Positions 7,364-16,587 are shown, counted from the first letter of the stretch. The stretch: DNA of 39,711 nucleotides from Syntrophobacter sp. SbD2 (GCA_945889495.1 CAMDBU010000040.1:1-39711); one strand, 5' to 3'. Numbers and translations are program-made. Notes: generated from the sequence alone by a model not told the origin.

Positions 7364-9676
7364 ATGGAACTCGCGGACATCGGTAAAACCTTCCGCCGGC
7401 TCGATTACCTAACCAAGGTAACCGGGCGGGCGCAGTATTTGGCCGACATGAATGTGCCGGGGATGCTGCATGGGAAAATTCTCCGCAGCCCCTACCCGCA
7501 CGCGCGGATATTGCGCATCGACGCCAGCAAGGCGGAGAAAGTTCCCGGCGTCATGGCGGTATTGACGCGGGACGATATTCTGCACGACGAAGGCATCGAG
7601 CCGTTCTACGGCCCGGTGTTCAAAGATCAGACGATTGTTGCCACCGAAAAAGTCCGCCATGTCGGCGATCCCGTCGCCGCGGTAGCGGCATTAACAATTG
7701 ACGCGGCGGAAGCGGCGTTGAAACTGATCGAGGTCGACTACCAAGAGCTGCCGGCGGTTTTGAATATCGACCAGGCCATCAAGCCCGGCGCCATGCTAGT
7801 GCATGAATCGGTGAAGCTGCCGACTTCCGGCTTCGCCGATCTGGCTGAGATCAAGCCCATCGACGGGACCAATCTATGCACGCACTTTCGCCTCAACCGC
7901 GGCGACATCGATAAAGGATTCGCCGAGGCGGATCGGATTTTCGAAGATACTTTCACCTTGCCGGCGACCCAGCATTGTTTTCTCGAAACCCACGCTTGCA
8001 TCGCGTCCGTCGAACCAGGCGGGCGCATTACCGTGTGGGCGACGACGCAGAATCCGTTCGTCGTGCGCACCCAATTGGCCAACATCTTCAAAGTTCCAGT
8101 CGCCAAAGTCCGCGTCATTGTGCCTTACCTGGGCGGCGGCTACGGCGGCAAAGTTTATCCCAAGGTCGAGCCGATCACCGTGGCGCTGTCGCAGAAAGCC
8201 GGCCGGCCGGTGCGTTTAGTTTTGTCGCGCGAAGAAGTTTTTTACACCATCACCAAACATGCGGCGGTGATCCGCATGAAGACCGGGGTCAAAAACGACG
8301 GCACGCTGGTGGCGCGCGAGTGCGAGATTCATCTCGACACCGGCGCCTACGCCGAGATCGGCCCGCGGGTGGCGAAAAAATCCGGCTACACCGCCGCCGG
8401 GCCGTATAAGATTCCCAACTTAAAAATCGATTCCTACTCGGTCTACACCAACAAGCCGCCGGCGGGGGCGTTCCGCGGCTTCGGCGTGTCGCAATCGGCC
8501 TGGGCGGTGGAATCGCAGATGGACATCATCGCCGCGGCATTGAACATCGATCCCGTCGAGCTGCGCAAACAAAACGGCTACAACGAGGGCGATAAATTCG
8601 TCACCGAAGAAACCTTGCGCGCCATCGGCTTGAAAGAGTGCATCGATCAGGTGGCGAAATCGATTGGCTGGGAGACGCGAGACGAAGATAGGGAGCAGAA
8701 TCGGTCGAGCATTCGCCGCGGTAAGGGCTTGGCTTGCATGATCAAGGCGACCATCACGCCGTCGATTTCCTGCGCGGTGGTCAAGCTCAATGAGGATGCC
8801 AGCCTATCTATTTATAGCGGCACGGTGGAGATGGGGCAGGGGTCGGAGACCGTGCTGGCGCAGATCGCCGGCAAGGAGTTGGGGATTCCAATGCCGACCA
8901 TTCAAGTGTTGGGCGTCGACACCGATGTGGTGCCCTATGATCTGACCACCTCGTCGAGCCGTTCGACTTTTCACATGGGCAAGGCGGTGCAGCTGGCGGC
9001 GCAGCATATCAAGCGCCAGCTCAAAGAGATCGTCGCCAGCGAATACGGCGTGCCCGAAGACAAGATCGATTTCGCCGACGGCAAGATTCGCTTGCCGGAG
9101 AGCCAGCTCGATTATTCTGAAGTAATGTTCAAACGCTTCGGCATGCAGGGCGGGACGTTGGTCGGCGAAGGGCAAGTGAAAACTTCCACCAAGGACGAGT
9201 TCGGCGAGAAGAGCACCTCGGCGTTTTGGTTTCTCGCCGCCGGCGCCGCCGAAGTGGAAGTCGACCTGGACACCGGCAAATTCAAATTGCTCAAATACGC
9301 CAGCGCCGTCGATGTCGGCAAGGCGCTCAATCCGCTCGGTTGCCAACAGCAGCTGGCCGGCGCGGCGATCACCGGCATGGGCCAGGCGATGTTTGAAGAG
9401 ATCGCCTACGACAACGGCCAACTGATCAATCCGAATCTAGTCGACTACGTCTTGCCCGCGCTCGGCGACATGCCGGCGGTGATCGATTCCATCGCCGTCG
9501 AATTTCCCGACCGCAACGGTCCGTTCGGCGCCAAAGGCATTGGCGAGAGCGCGCTCATCCCGGTCGCGCCGGCCATCGCCAACGCGATCTACGACGCCGT
9601 CGGTGTGCGGATTAAAGATTTGCCGATTAAGGCGGAGAAGATTTTTGTGGCATTGGCAGATTTGGATCGACAATAG
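7364..9676 (+). CDS. Molybdopterin-binding large subunit of a molybdenum hydroxylase
   Basis: A 770-residue catalytic subunit of the xanthine dehydrogenase/aldehyde oxidase/CO dehydrogenase family, the usual length. Visible cofactor motifs are YLGGGYGGK near 255, GAFRGFG near 366, GTVEMGQGSET near 487, and GAKGIGES near 722-729 with E728 as the expected catalytic base. The CO dehydrogenase signature loop with the copper-ligand cysteine is not seen, so CO oxidation is unlikely. Hydroxylation of an aldehyde, purine or N-heterocycle is more probable, but the substrate cannot be read. It has the small [2Fe-2S] subunit directly upstream and no FAD subunit nearby. ATG 7364 follows purine-rich GAGACAAG. 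Confidence 0.92.
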   Translation: MELADIGKTFRRLDYLTKVTGRAQYLADMNVPGMLHGKILRSPYPHARILRIDASKAEKVPGVMAVLTRDDILHDEGIEPFYGPVFKDQTIVATEKVRHVGDPVAAVAALTIDAAEAALKLIEVDYQELPAVLNIDQAIKPGAMLVHESVKLPTSGFADLAEIKPIDGTNLCTHFRLNRGDIDKGFAEADRIFEDTFTLPATQHCFLETHACIASVEPGGRITVWATTQNPFVVRTQLANIFKVPVAKVRVIVPYLGGGYGGKVYPKVEPITVALSQKAGRPVRLVLSREEVFYTITKHAAVIRMKTGVKNDGTLVARECEIHLDTGAYAEIGPRVAKKSGYTAAGPYKIPNLKIDSYSVYTNKPPAGAFRGFGVSQSAWAVESQMDIIAAALNIDPVELRKQNGYNEGDKFVTEETLRAIGLKECIDQVAKSIGWETRDEDREQNRSSIRRGKGLACMIKATITPSISCAVVKLNEDASLSIYSGTVEMGQGSETVLAQIAGKELGIPMPTIQVLGVDTDVVPYDLTTSSSRSTFHMGKAVQLAAQHIKRQLKEIVASEYGVPEDKIDFADGKIRLPESQLDYSEVMFKRFGMQGGTLVGEGQVKTSTKDEFGEKSTSAFWFLAAGAAEVEVDLDTGKFKLLKYASAVDVGKALNPLGCQQQLAGAAITGMGQAMFEEIAYDNGQLINPNLVDYVLPALGDMPAVIDSIAVEFPDRNGPFGAKGIGESALIPVAPAIANAIYDAVGVRIKDLPIKAEKIFVALADLDRQ

Positions 9677-9700
9677 TCATTCGCCAACGAGGAATAGCTC

Positions 9701-10171
9701 ATGAACGCAATTCGCAGCAGTAGATTTTCAGTGGTTCATCTGATCGCCATGTTGGCGGCGTTGGCGATGTTCAACGGCTGCCTGACCGCTTACCTCGAGG
9801 AGGACCTGAAACGGCAGCAGGCACAGATGAAGGAGCAGGATGCCGAGATGGCGCGCCAGCGCAAAGAATTGGAAGCGATCGCCGCCGGTAAGCAGCTGCA
9901 GGACAAGAGCCAGCAGGATTGCAACCGCGCCTTCCGCGATTACTTCGACAAGGCGCAGCTGTCGACCAACCGTGACGAACAGATTTCGCTGTACCGCCAG
10001 GGGTTACAGATTTGTCCCGATGACGATGTGGCGCATTACGAACTCGGCCGCGCTTTGGTCGACGCCGGCCGGCGCGGCGACGCGGAAAAAGAATTCGAAG
10101 CGGCGCTCAAGATCAATCCCGGTTTCGCCGAAGCGCGCCGGCAGTTGGATAGTCTGCGCGGCAGCCGCTGA
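9701..10171 (+). CDS. Putative lipoprotein with coiled coil and TPR repeats
   Basis: A 156-residue protein with an N-terminal hydrophobic signal (residues about 9-25) ending in FNGC, a plausible lipobox with the lipidated cysteine at about residue 27. A charged Q/E/K-rich helix (about 30-65) looks like a coiled coil. Residues about 85-150 contain two TPR-like helix pairs, including AHYELGRALVDAGRRGDAEKEF. Likely anchored in the membrane facing the periplasm as a scaffold. GAGGAAT upstream gives a ribosome site. It lies 24 nt after the hydroxylase large subunit, probably in one transcript. No specific function can be given. Confidence 0.75.
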   Translation: MNAIRSSRFSVVHLIAMLAALAMFNGCLTAYLEEDLKRQQAQMKEQDAEMARQRKELEAIAAGKQLQDKSQQDCNRAFRDYFDKAQLSTNRDEQISLYRQGLQICPDDDVAHYELGRALVDAGRRGDAEKEFEAALKINPGFAEARRQLDSLRGSR

Positions 10172-10196
10172 AATCTCCACCCAACTGCGACCGTCC

Positions 10197-10976
10197 ATGA
10201 CTAAATCTCTAGCTGTGACTCTACTGGCGGTTGTTCTGGCGAGAGCTTTTCCGGCCAACGCAATCGATGACAAAAAACTCGTCGATCTGACCTACGAGTT
10301 TAGCGCCGAGACCCAGCATTGGCCGACCGCGAAACCGTTTCACTTTGAAAAGGTCGCCGAAGGTAAGACAGCCGCTGGCTTCTGGTATTCCTCCTACAAC
10401 TACGGCGGCTCGGAGCATGTCGGTACGCATCTGGACGCGCCGTTTCATTTCGCCGAAGGCAAATGGACCGCCGAGCAAATCCCGCTCGGCCAATTGATCG
10501 GTGCCGGCGCGGTCATCGATGTCAGCCGCCAGGCTGACAAGGACGCCGATTACAGTTTGCAGCTGAGCGACATTCGCGCTTGGGAAAAAGTTCATGGTCG
10601 GATTCCCAATGACGCCATTGTGCTGATTCGTTCCGGCTGGGGAAAATATTGGCGCGATCGCAAGCGTTACTTCGGCACTGACGTTGCGGACGATACCGAC
10701 AACCTGCATTTTCCCGGACTGGCTCAAGAGGCGGCGGAATTCTTGGTCAAGCAGCGGCGCGTCAAAGCGGTTGGTATCGACACGCCGAGCATCGATCATG
10801 GGCCATCGAAGCAGTTTCCTACCCATCAAATACTTGCCGGCGCTAACCTGGCGATTTTCGAAAACGTCGCCAACCTGGATCGCCTGCCAGCGAAGCGGGC
10901 GACGATTTACGCCATTCCCATGAAGATCAAAGGCGGCAGCGGCGCGCCGCTGCGGATCTTTGCCATCCTGCCTTGA
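10197..10976 (+). CDS. Secreted cyclase family protein (kynurenine formamidase-like fold)
   Basis: A 259-residue protein of the cyclase/kynurenine formamidase family. The metal-binding signature HVGTHLDAPFHF is at 74-85, giving H74, H78, D80 and H84, and the second conserved block VGIDTPSIDHG is near 197-207. Residues 1-22 form a signal peptide, so it acts outside the cytoplasm. The reading frame extends upstream to 9840, but that part overlaps the lipoprotein gene in another frame; ATG 10197 gives the signal peptide and full family length. It probably hydrolyses an amide or cyclic imide. The gene is 25 nt after the lipoprotein gene. Confidence 0.85.
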   Translation: MTKSLAVTLLAVVLARAFPANAIDDKKLVDLTYEFSAETQHWPTAKPFHFEKVAEGKTAAGFWYSSYNYGGSEHVGTHLDAPFHFAEGKWTAEQIPLGQLIGAGAVIDVSRQADKDADYSLQLSDIRAWEKVHGRIPNDAIVLIRSGWGKYWRDRKRYFGTDVADDTDNLHFPGLAQEAAEFLVKQRRVKAVGIDTPSIDHGPSKQFPTHQILAGANLAIFENVANLDRLPAKRATIYAIPMKIKGGSGAPLRIFAILP

Positions 10977-11019
10977 TGGCCAGCGATCTTGGTTCACGCT
11001 AGTGATGTTGAGGCGATCG

Positions 11020-12039
11020 ATGACGATGAAGCGGTATTTGCCGATGCTTTGGTCGATGGCGGTCTTGGTCGTGCAGGGGTTACTGTACGCGAACGCTCTA
11101 CCAGCCCAGGAAACCAATCTTAAGCCGCTCAAGTTGGGCGGCGGCAGTTTCGTCACCACCATTGCTCAGGCCAATGGGATTTTTTCCAAGTATGGCTTGC
11201 GTGTCGAGATACCGCGTTCGGCAACCGGTGGTTCGGAAGAGGTGCGGCGCTGGCTCGCCACCGGTGAGATCGACCTCGCCGACTACGGCGTCGACAACGC
11301 CATCGCGATGGTCGAGAACGCCGGGGTCGATGTGATCGTGGTTGCCGGGACGGACTCCACCCCGACCGAGCTGATGGCCCAGCCGGAGATCAAGACGCTC
11401 GCCGATCTGCGCGGCAAGACCGTGCTGGTCGACGCGCCCAATACCCAAAACGCTTTGGCCTTGAAAAAAATTCTCACCTCGGTTGGACTCAACGCCGGCT
11501 TTGACTACGTCATGCAAGAAGCCGGCGGCACCGGCGCGCGGGTCGCCGCTATGCTCTAGCAAAAAGATTTCGCCGCGACCATGGCATCGGGCCAGACCGC
11601 GGTGCAGGCGCGCCAGGGCGGTCTGGTGAGTCTGGCGACCACGGCGATTATTTTCGGTCCAACGCTGCGCTACGGTGTATTCACGCGCCGCCAATGGGCG
11701 CGGCAGAACAGCGATCTGTTGGTCCACTTTCTCGCGGCGCAGATCGAAGCGCTACGTTGGATCATGAATCCGCTCAACAAAAACCAAGTGATCGACATCA
11801 TCGCCAAGCAAACCAAGCTGCCGCGCCAGTTGGCGGGACAAATCTATGACCAAGACACGAGCGCCAACGGCCTGGCCAAAGACGCCGCCATCGATGTCGA
11901 GCGCTTGAGCAACGTCCTCAAGTTCCGCGCCGAGGTGGAAGGCAGCTGGGGCGGCAAGGCTCCGGCGCCAGACCGTTACTACGATGCGAGCTATCACGCC
12001 AAGGCTTTGGCGCTGGTGAATGGGAACGACGCGAAATGA
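11020..12039 (+). pseudogene. NMT1/THI5-like ABC substrate-binding protein with an in-frame TAG
   Basis: Reads as a roughly 340-codon periplasmic substrate-binding protein of the NMT1/THI5/NitT group: signal peptide, LKLGGGSFVTTIAQANGIF, then GEIDLADYGVDNAIAM and LADLRGKTVLVDAPN. A single TAG at 11557-11559 (codon 180) interrupts it; the same frame continues without further defects to 12039, so both halves belong to one gene. CAG-to-TAG would be one transition. The ATG at 11020 follows GAGG with 6 nt spacing. No permease or ATPase gene is adjacent. Either a young pseudogene, a sequencing error, or low-level read-through. Confidence 0.8.
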
Positions 12040-12065
12040 TTTGTGTCGTTAGAAGATTCGGAATG

Positions 12066-12190
12066 TCTCCCGCAAAGGCGCAAAGGCGCTAAGGGACGGG
12101 CTTCGCCCGTCATTGGGAAAGGGAAGATTTCTCCCTTCGGTCGAAATGACAAGTCTTCCGAACTTTGCGCCTTCGCGCCTTTGCGGGAGA
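12066..12190. repeat. CAAAGGCG-box inverted repeat with nested 27-bp unit
   Basis: Left arm contains TCTCCCGCAAAGGCGC (from 12066). Right arm contains its near complement, ending TTTGCGGGAGA at 12190. Between them lie a small hairpin of GACGGGC and GCCCGTC and a copy of a 27-bp unit at 12125-12151 that occurs in exact inverse at 31941-31967. It fills the gap between the interrupted substrate-binding gene and the next hydrolase. No coding potential. Confidence 0.75.
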
Positions 12191-12299
12191 AAATCCGACT
12201 CCGATAATCTGTTCGCCACTGCGCGCCAAGCGGCGGCGGTCTCGCATTGACAGGGCGCGATTGGATCGGCTACGGTCGGCGCCGTGGAGGAAATCGATT

Positions 12300-13100
12300 A
12301 TGGCGGAACATTCTAACTCAACCTTCGCGGGCCATGCGGATTTACCGGGCGTGCGCTTATGGTACAGCGATAGCGGCGGCAGCGGCGTGCCATTAATCTT
12401 GCTGCACGCCAACACCGGCAATGCCGACGGCTGGCAGTACAACATTCCCGGCTTCGCCGCGGCGGGCTACCGGGCCATCGCTTTTGACCGGCGCGGGTTT
12501 GGCCGCAGCATGGCGAATCCGCAAACCGGGCCGCAGCCCGGCACCATCGCCGACGATCTGCATGAGCTGGTGGAACATTTGAAACTCGAGCGCTTTCATC
12601 TGGTTGGCGTCGCCGGCGGCGGCTTCGCGGCCTACGATTACGTGCTCTGGCATCCCGAGCGGCTGCGCAGCTTGGTGGTCGCCGCCAGCGGCGGCGCGAT
12701 TGTCGATGAGGAGTTGGCGAAGATTCGCGAGCGCACGGCGCTGCCCAATTTTCGCAGCTGGCCGCCGGAATTTCGCGAAGTCAGTATGGGTTACATGGCG
12801 ACTAATCCGGAAGGTCTCAAACTCTGGTTGGCGATCCACGATAATTCCATGCAGCAGGGCATGGCGGCTCAGCCGCAGCGCCAGACGATTACCTTCGCCA
12901 AGCTGGCGACCATCCGCGTGCCGACATTGCTGATGCCCGGCGACCAAGACTTGCAAGCACCGCCCTGGGTGATGCGCTGGCAGCTGGCGCATATCAAACA
13001 CGCCAAGTTTGTCGTGCTGCCCGAAGCGTCGCACTCGATCAATTGGGAGCAGCCGGAAACTTTCAACCGCGAGGTGCTGGCGTTTGTTGGTGGCTATTAG
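12300..13100 (+). CDS. Alpha/beta hydrolase with Ala at the nucleophile position
   Basis: A 266-residue alpha/beta-hydrolase fold protein. The oxyanion region LLHANTGNA is at 34-42. The elbow reads GVAGGG at 103-108, so position 105, where Ser, Cys or Asp acts as nucleophile, is Ala. The acid (D215/D217 in MPGDQDLQ) and His245 (ASHSINW) are kept. The ATG at 12300 has GGAGG 9 nt upstream; the longer frame back to 12165 runs through repeat DNA and is rejected. There is no signal peptide, unlike its paralogue at 15727. It may be a non-hydrolytic enzyme or a ligand-binding protein. The fold is certain, the activity open. Confidence 0.88.
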   Translation: MAEHSNSTFAGHADLPGVRLWYSDSGGSGVPLILLHANTGNADGWQYNIPGFAAAGYRAIAFDRRGFGRSMANPQTGPQPGTIADDLHELVEHLKLERFHLVGVAGGGFAAYDYVLWHPERLRSLVVAASGGAIVDEELAKIRERTALPNFRSWPPEFREVSMGYMATNPEGLKLWLAIHDNSMQQGMAAQPQRQTITFAKLATIRVPTLLMPGDQDLQAPPWVMRWQLAHIKHAKFVVLPEASHSINWEQPETFNREVLAFVGGY

Positions 13101-13158
13101 CGCATCACGCTCCGCGCCGGACGAAGTTTCACCGGCAAGAACTTATGGAGGGATCGGC

Positions 13159-14220
13159 ATGACTCATGGAGCAGTGGTCAGATTTGCCGCGGCTGCGGCG
13201 CTGCTTTTTTTCGTAGCGCTTTGTACTGCAAGCGGCTTTGCTCAAGCGCCATTTTACCAGGGGAAAACCATCACGGTGGTCGCCGGCACCGCGCCGGGAG
13301 GCATCGGCGACAACCGGGTCAAATCGCTGGCGCCGTATCTGCGCAAATATATCCCCGGCAATCCTACTATCGTCGTCGAGTACATGGACGGCGGCGGCGG
13401 GCGCCAAGTCGGCAATCACATGGCGCGCAACGCCCGTCCCGACGGCCTCACCATCGGCGCCTTCAGCAGCAGCGTGATTTCGATGAACATTCTGCGCGAG
13501 AGCGGCGTGATGTACGACGTTGACAAGTTTCTTTACTTGGGCTCGCCGGAAAGCACCAGCCACCTGGTGTTTTACACCAGAAAGGATGCCGGTCTGGGCA
13601 ATTTGGAAAAACTCCGCGCCGCAGTAGGCGTCCGAGTCGGCGCCCGGCCGGTGGGCCATAGCGCCTATACCGCGGCGCGTTTGTTCGCCTACTATCTTGG
13701 TTTGAAAGATCCCCGCTTCATCCCCGGCTACGCGGCGCCGGAACTCGATGTCGCTCTGCTGCGCGGCGAGGTCGATGCCAGAGCCAACACCTCGGCGTCG
13801 GTGTGGCAGCGCAATCCCGACTGGCTGGAAAAAGGCTTGATGGACTTTCACGCCGCCTTGGAAGTCCCCAAGGGCGTCAAGCCGCCGCGCTTCGCGCATA
13901 TTCCAGAGATCGAGAGCTTCGCCAAATCTGACAAGGAGATCAGGCTGCTCACCATGTCGCGAACTTTTCGCATCACCGGATCGCCCTACGTGATGCCGCC
14001 GGGAACGCCGAAAGAGCGCGTCGAGACTGTACAAGACGCGATGCGCAAAGCGCTCAAAGATCCCGACTTCCTCCGCGAATACCGCAAGGTCGTCGGCGAA
14101 GACGCCGATCCACTGATGCCCGAAGAACTAGCCAAAGCGATCCGCGACACCCCGCGCGACGCCGAATTGATCGAGATCTATAAAACGCTGTCGGGCCCGG
14201 CGGCGCTGCCGGCGCGGTAG
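13159..14220 (+). CDS. Bug/TctC-family tripartite tricarboxylate receptor
   Basis: A 353-residue periplasmic solute receptor of the Bug (TctC) family. The signal peptide ends at about residue 29 (SGFAQA), and the mature start APFYQGKTITVVAGTAPGG is typical. Also seen are YIPGNPTIVVEYMDGGGG and the C-terminal PPGTPKERVETVQDAMRKAL. Family members bind carboxylates and hand them to TctAB-type membrane proteins, none of which are in the window. The ATG at 13159 has GGAGGGA 5 nt upstream. The frame extends back to 13009, overlapping the hydrolase gene, but lacks a signal there. Substrate unknown. Confidence 0.9.
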   Translation: MTHGAVVRFAAAAALLFFVALCTASGFAQAPFYQGKTITVVAGTAPGGIGDNRVKSLAPYLRKYIPGNPTIVVEYMDGGGGRQVGNHMARNARPDGLTIGAFSSSVISMNILRESGVMYDVDKFLYLGSPESTSHLVFYTRKDAGLGNLEKLRAAVGVRVGARPVGHSAYTAARLFAYYLGLKDPRFIPGYAAPELDVALLRGEVDARANTSASVWQRNPDWLEKGLMDFHAALEVPKGVKPPRFAHIPEIESFAKSDKEIRLLTMSRTFRITGSPYVMPPGTPKERVETVQDAMRKALKDPDFLREYRKVVGEDADPLMPEELAKAIRDTPRDAELIEIYKTLSGPAALPAR

Positions 14221-14327
14221 GTGCAACCCAAAGCAAATATATATTGACGTCCCATTAGAATGTTGCGATCTGCACGAAGACTAATTTGTCTTGCTAAGCG
14301 GTATCGGCCATTGAAGGAGGAAGCTCT

Positions 14328-15368
14328 ATGCGTTCGACTTTATGTCGGTCTTCGCGGTTCCTTCATTTTTTGCTTCTCGCGCTGGGCTTTCCGGCTATTA
14401 CGATTGCCCAGCCCTTGCCGCGCTCGGTGACGGTGGCGTCAAATCCACCGGGCACGGTGTTCTACGCGCTGGCGAGCGGGTTGGCCAAAGTCGCCGGCGA
14501 CGGCGCGCCGTTTTCGATGGTGGTGCAGCCCTATTCGGGCACCAGCACGTTCTTACCGTTGCTCGATAGCGGCGAGATCGATTTTGGCATTAACAACGCG
14601 GTCGATATGGCGCTGTCCTACCAGGGGCCGGAGCGGTTGAAGATCGGCGGGCGCAATCCGTTTCAGCATACGCCCAATGTTCGTTTAGTCATGCGCGGGG
14701 CGATTTTGATGACCGCGCTGCTGGTGCGCAAGGATGCGCCGATGAAGAGCGTGCTCGACATCCGCGGTAAACGCTTGACCGGCGAGTATCCGGCGCAGCT
14801 GGCCAATTGGTACAACATCTTCGGCTTTCTCGCCGGCGCCGGGATAAGTTTCGCCGACGTCAAGATCGTGCCGGTGCCGGGTGCCAACGAAGGCGTCGAC
14901 GCGCTGATTCAGGGACGCGCCGATGTCGCGCTCCACGCGGTGGACTCGGCCAAGGTCAAAGAAGCCGACGCGGCGGTCGGCGTGCGCCATATCTCGCTCG
15001 ACTGTTCGGTCCAGGGCGAGAAACGGCTGCGCGCCGCGGTGCCCGGCTACTATCCGCACTGGATCAAACGCGGCCAGGCGGCGGCCATCGCCGAGGACAC
15101 CTGCGTCAACGCCTACGATATTTATCTGACGACCAACAAGAGTTTGCCCGACCGCGTTGTCGCCATGGTGCTGAAAAATATTTGGGATAACACCGATAAG
15201 CTCCTGCCGCTCCATCCGAGCTTCAAGGATTGGACGCGCCAGCGGGCGGTGGATGCCGACGTGACCATGCCGTACCATCCGGCGGCGGTGCAGTTCTTCA
15301 AGGAGCGCAATGTTTGGCCGGCGGCGATGGACGACGCGCAGCGCAGACTGTTGGCGCTTAATCCGTAG
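14328..15368 (+). CDS. TAXI-family TRAP transporter solute receptor
   Basis: A 346-residue protein of the TAXI (TRAP-associated extracytoplasmic immunogenic) family. There is a signal peptide to about residue 27 (ITIAQP). Family-type segments follow: PPGTVFYALASGLAKV, VQPYSGTSTFLPLLDSGEIDFGINN, LVRKDAPMKSVLDIRGKRL and GYYPHWIKRGQ. It should bind an organic acid or amino acid in the periplasm. TRAP membrane subunits (DctM/DctQ) are not encoded nearby. GGAGG lies about 8 nt before the ATG. It follows the Bug receptor by 107 nt. Confidence 0.88.
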   Translation: MRSTLCRSSRFLHFLLLALGFPAITIAQPLPRSVTVASNPPGTVFYALASGLAKVAGDGAPFSMVVQPYSGTSTFLPLLDSGEIDFGINNAVDMALSYQGPERLKIGGRNPFQHTPNVRLVMRGAILMTALLVRKDAPMKSVLDIRGKRLTGEYPAQLANWYNIFGFLAGAGISFADVKIVPVPGANEGVDALIQGRADVALHAVDSAKVKEADAAVGVRHISLDCSVQGEKRLRAAVPGYYPHWIKRGQAAAIAEDTCVNAYDIYLTTNKSLPDRVVAMVLKNIWDNTDKLLPLHPSFKDWTRQRAVDADVTMPYHPAAVQFFKERNVWPAAMDDAQRRLLALNP

Positions 15369-15396
15369 TAGGGGGTTGAGCTCGGCAGGAAGACGA

Positions 15397-15660
15397 TGCA
15401 ACCACGAAAAACACGAAAGACACGAAAATCGGAGGATGCCTCCGAATGTCTTGTTGTGTGCCTTCTGCGAAAAGAGTCGCTCTGGGAATGTCTACGTGAA
15501 GAATTGTCGTGTGTAGTCCGTCATACCGGCGCAGGCCGGTATCCAGGTTGGGCGGGGTGGACGAAGATGGATGCCGGCCTGCGCCGGCATGACGAGTCAA
15601 AGAGACAACCCGACTTTCATTGTCCGCAGACGAGCGTAAGCTCATGAACACTTCGTGGTT
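15397..15660. repeat. Composite repeat block between TAXI receptor and hydrolase
   Basis: Within the 358-nt gap 15369-15726. It begins with an ACGAAA-word array near 15400-15430 (CACGAAAGACACGAAA). It also holds a strong 27-bp inverted repeat, 15519-15545 against 15568-15594 (25 of 27 positions match), built on CCGGCGCAGGCCGG. Near 15650 TTCGTGGTTAAA is the inverse of the left-end word ACCACGAA, so the whole block has outer inverted ends. No gene seen. Confidence 0.75.
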
Positions 15661-15726
15661 AAATCTTTTTTGACCGATTGGCTCGGCTGCGCTCGGCGCC
15701 GAGCAATGATGTAGCGGAGGACGCCG

Positions 15727-16587
15727 ATGATTCATGCAAGTCGCGTTATGGTTGGGCTAGTTGCGTCTTTGTGTTTCGCAACGGCATTGGCGGCGCAGAC
15801 CGCGCCGCGCTTTGCTGGACATGTGGAGCTGCCGGGTCTTCGGCTATGGTACAGCGACAGCGGGGGCAGTGGTGTGCCGCTGGTGTTGCTCCACGCCAAC
15901 ACCGGCAATGCCGACAGCTGGCAGTACAACGTTCCGGGCTTCGTCGATGCGGGTTATCGGGTTATCACATTTGACCGGCGCGGCTGGGGACGCAGCATGG
16001 CGAACCCCGACAGCGGCGCGCAGCCCGGCACCATCGCCGACGATCTCCATGGCCTGGTGGAATATTTGAAACTCGATCGCTTCCATCTGGTCGGCGTCGC
16101 CGGCGGCGGCTTCGCCGCCTACGATTACGTGCTTTGGCATCCCGAGCGGCTGCGCAGTTTAGTGATCGCCGCTAGCGGCGGCGCCATCGTCGACGAGGAA
16201 ATGCGCAAGCTCCGCGACCAGACCGCGCTACCGGGATTTTCCAAGTGGCCGCCGGAGTTTCGCGAAGTGAGCATGGGCTACATGGCGACCAACCCGGAGG
16301 GTTTGAAACGCTGGCTCGAGATTCACCACAACTCGCGTCAGCCGGGCGCGCCGGTGCAGCTCGAGCGCACCAAGATCACCTACGGAAAACTCGCGACCAT
16401 TCGCGTGCCGACGCTGCTCATGCCCGGCGACCAAGATCTGCAAACGCCGCCTTGGGTCATGCGCCGTCAGCTCGCTCATATCCCCGGCGCCAAGTTTGTC
16501 GTCCTGCCTGAAGCCGCCCACTCGATCAATTGGGAGCAGCCGGAGGGGTTCAATCGCCATGTGCTGGAGTTTATTCGCGGGCACTAG
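15727..16587 (+). CDS. Secreted alpha/beta hydrolase paralogue with Ala nucleophile position
   Basis: A 286-residue paralogue of the protein at 12300, with most residues shared, plus an N-terminal signal peptide (about 1-23, ending LAAQT). The elbow again reads GVAGGG, with Ala125 at the nucleophile position. D235/D237 and His265 are retained. Keeping the same substitution in two diverged copies argues against a sequencing error. GGAGG at 15716-15720 lies 6 nt before the ATG. Being exported, it could act on the same periplasmic compounds that the surrounding receptors bind. Its 3' part is repeated downstream of the toxin-antitoxin pair, at 17494-17832. Confidence 0.88.
   Translation: MIHASRVMVGLVASLCFATALAAQTAPRFAGHVELPGLRLWYSDSGGSGVPLVLLHANTGNADSWQYNVPGFVDAGYRVITFDRRGWGRSMANPDSGAQPGTIADDLHGLVEYLKLDRFHLVGVAGGGFAAYDYVLWHPERLRSLVIAASGGAIVDEEMRKLRDQTALPGFSKWPPEFREVSMGYMATNPEGLKRWLEIHHNSRQPGAPVQLERTKITYGKLATIRVPTLLMPGDQDLQTPPWVMRRQLAHIPGAKFVVLPEAAHSINWEQPEGFNRHVLEFIRGH

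Noticed and set aside
7364-9676. Aerobic CO dehydrogenase large subunit
   Set aside because: The active-site loop with the copper-binding cysteine is not visible, and the FAD subunit gene is missing.
12165-12299. N-terminal extension of the hydrolase at 12300
   Set aside because: Runs through CAAAGGCG-box repeat DNA, lacks a ribosome site, and the ATG at 12300 has GGAGG.
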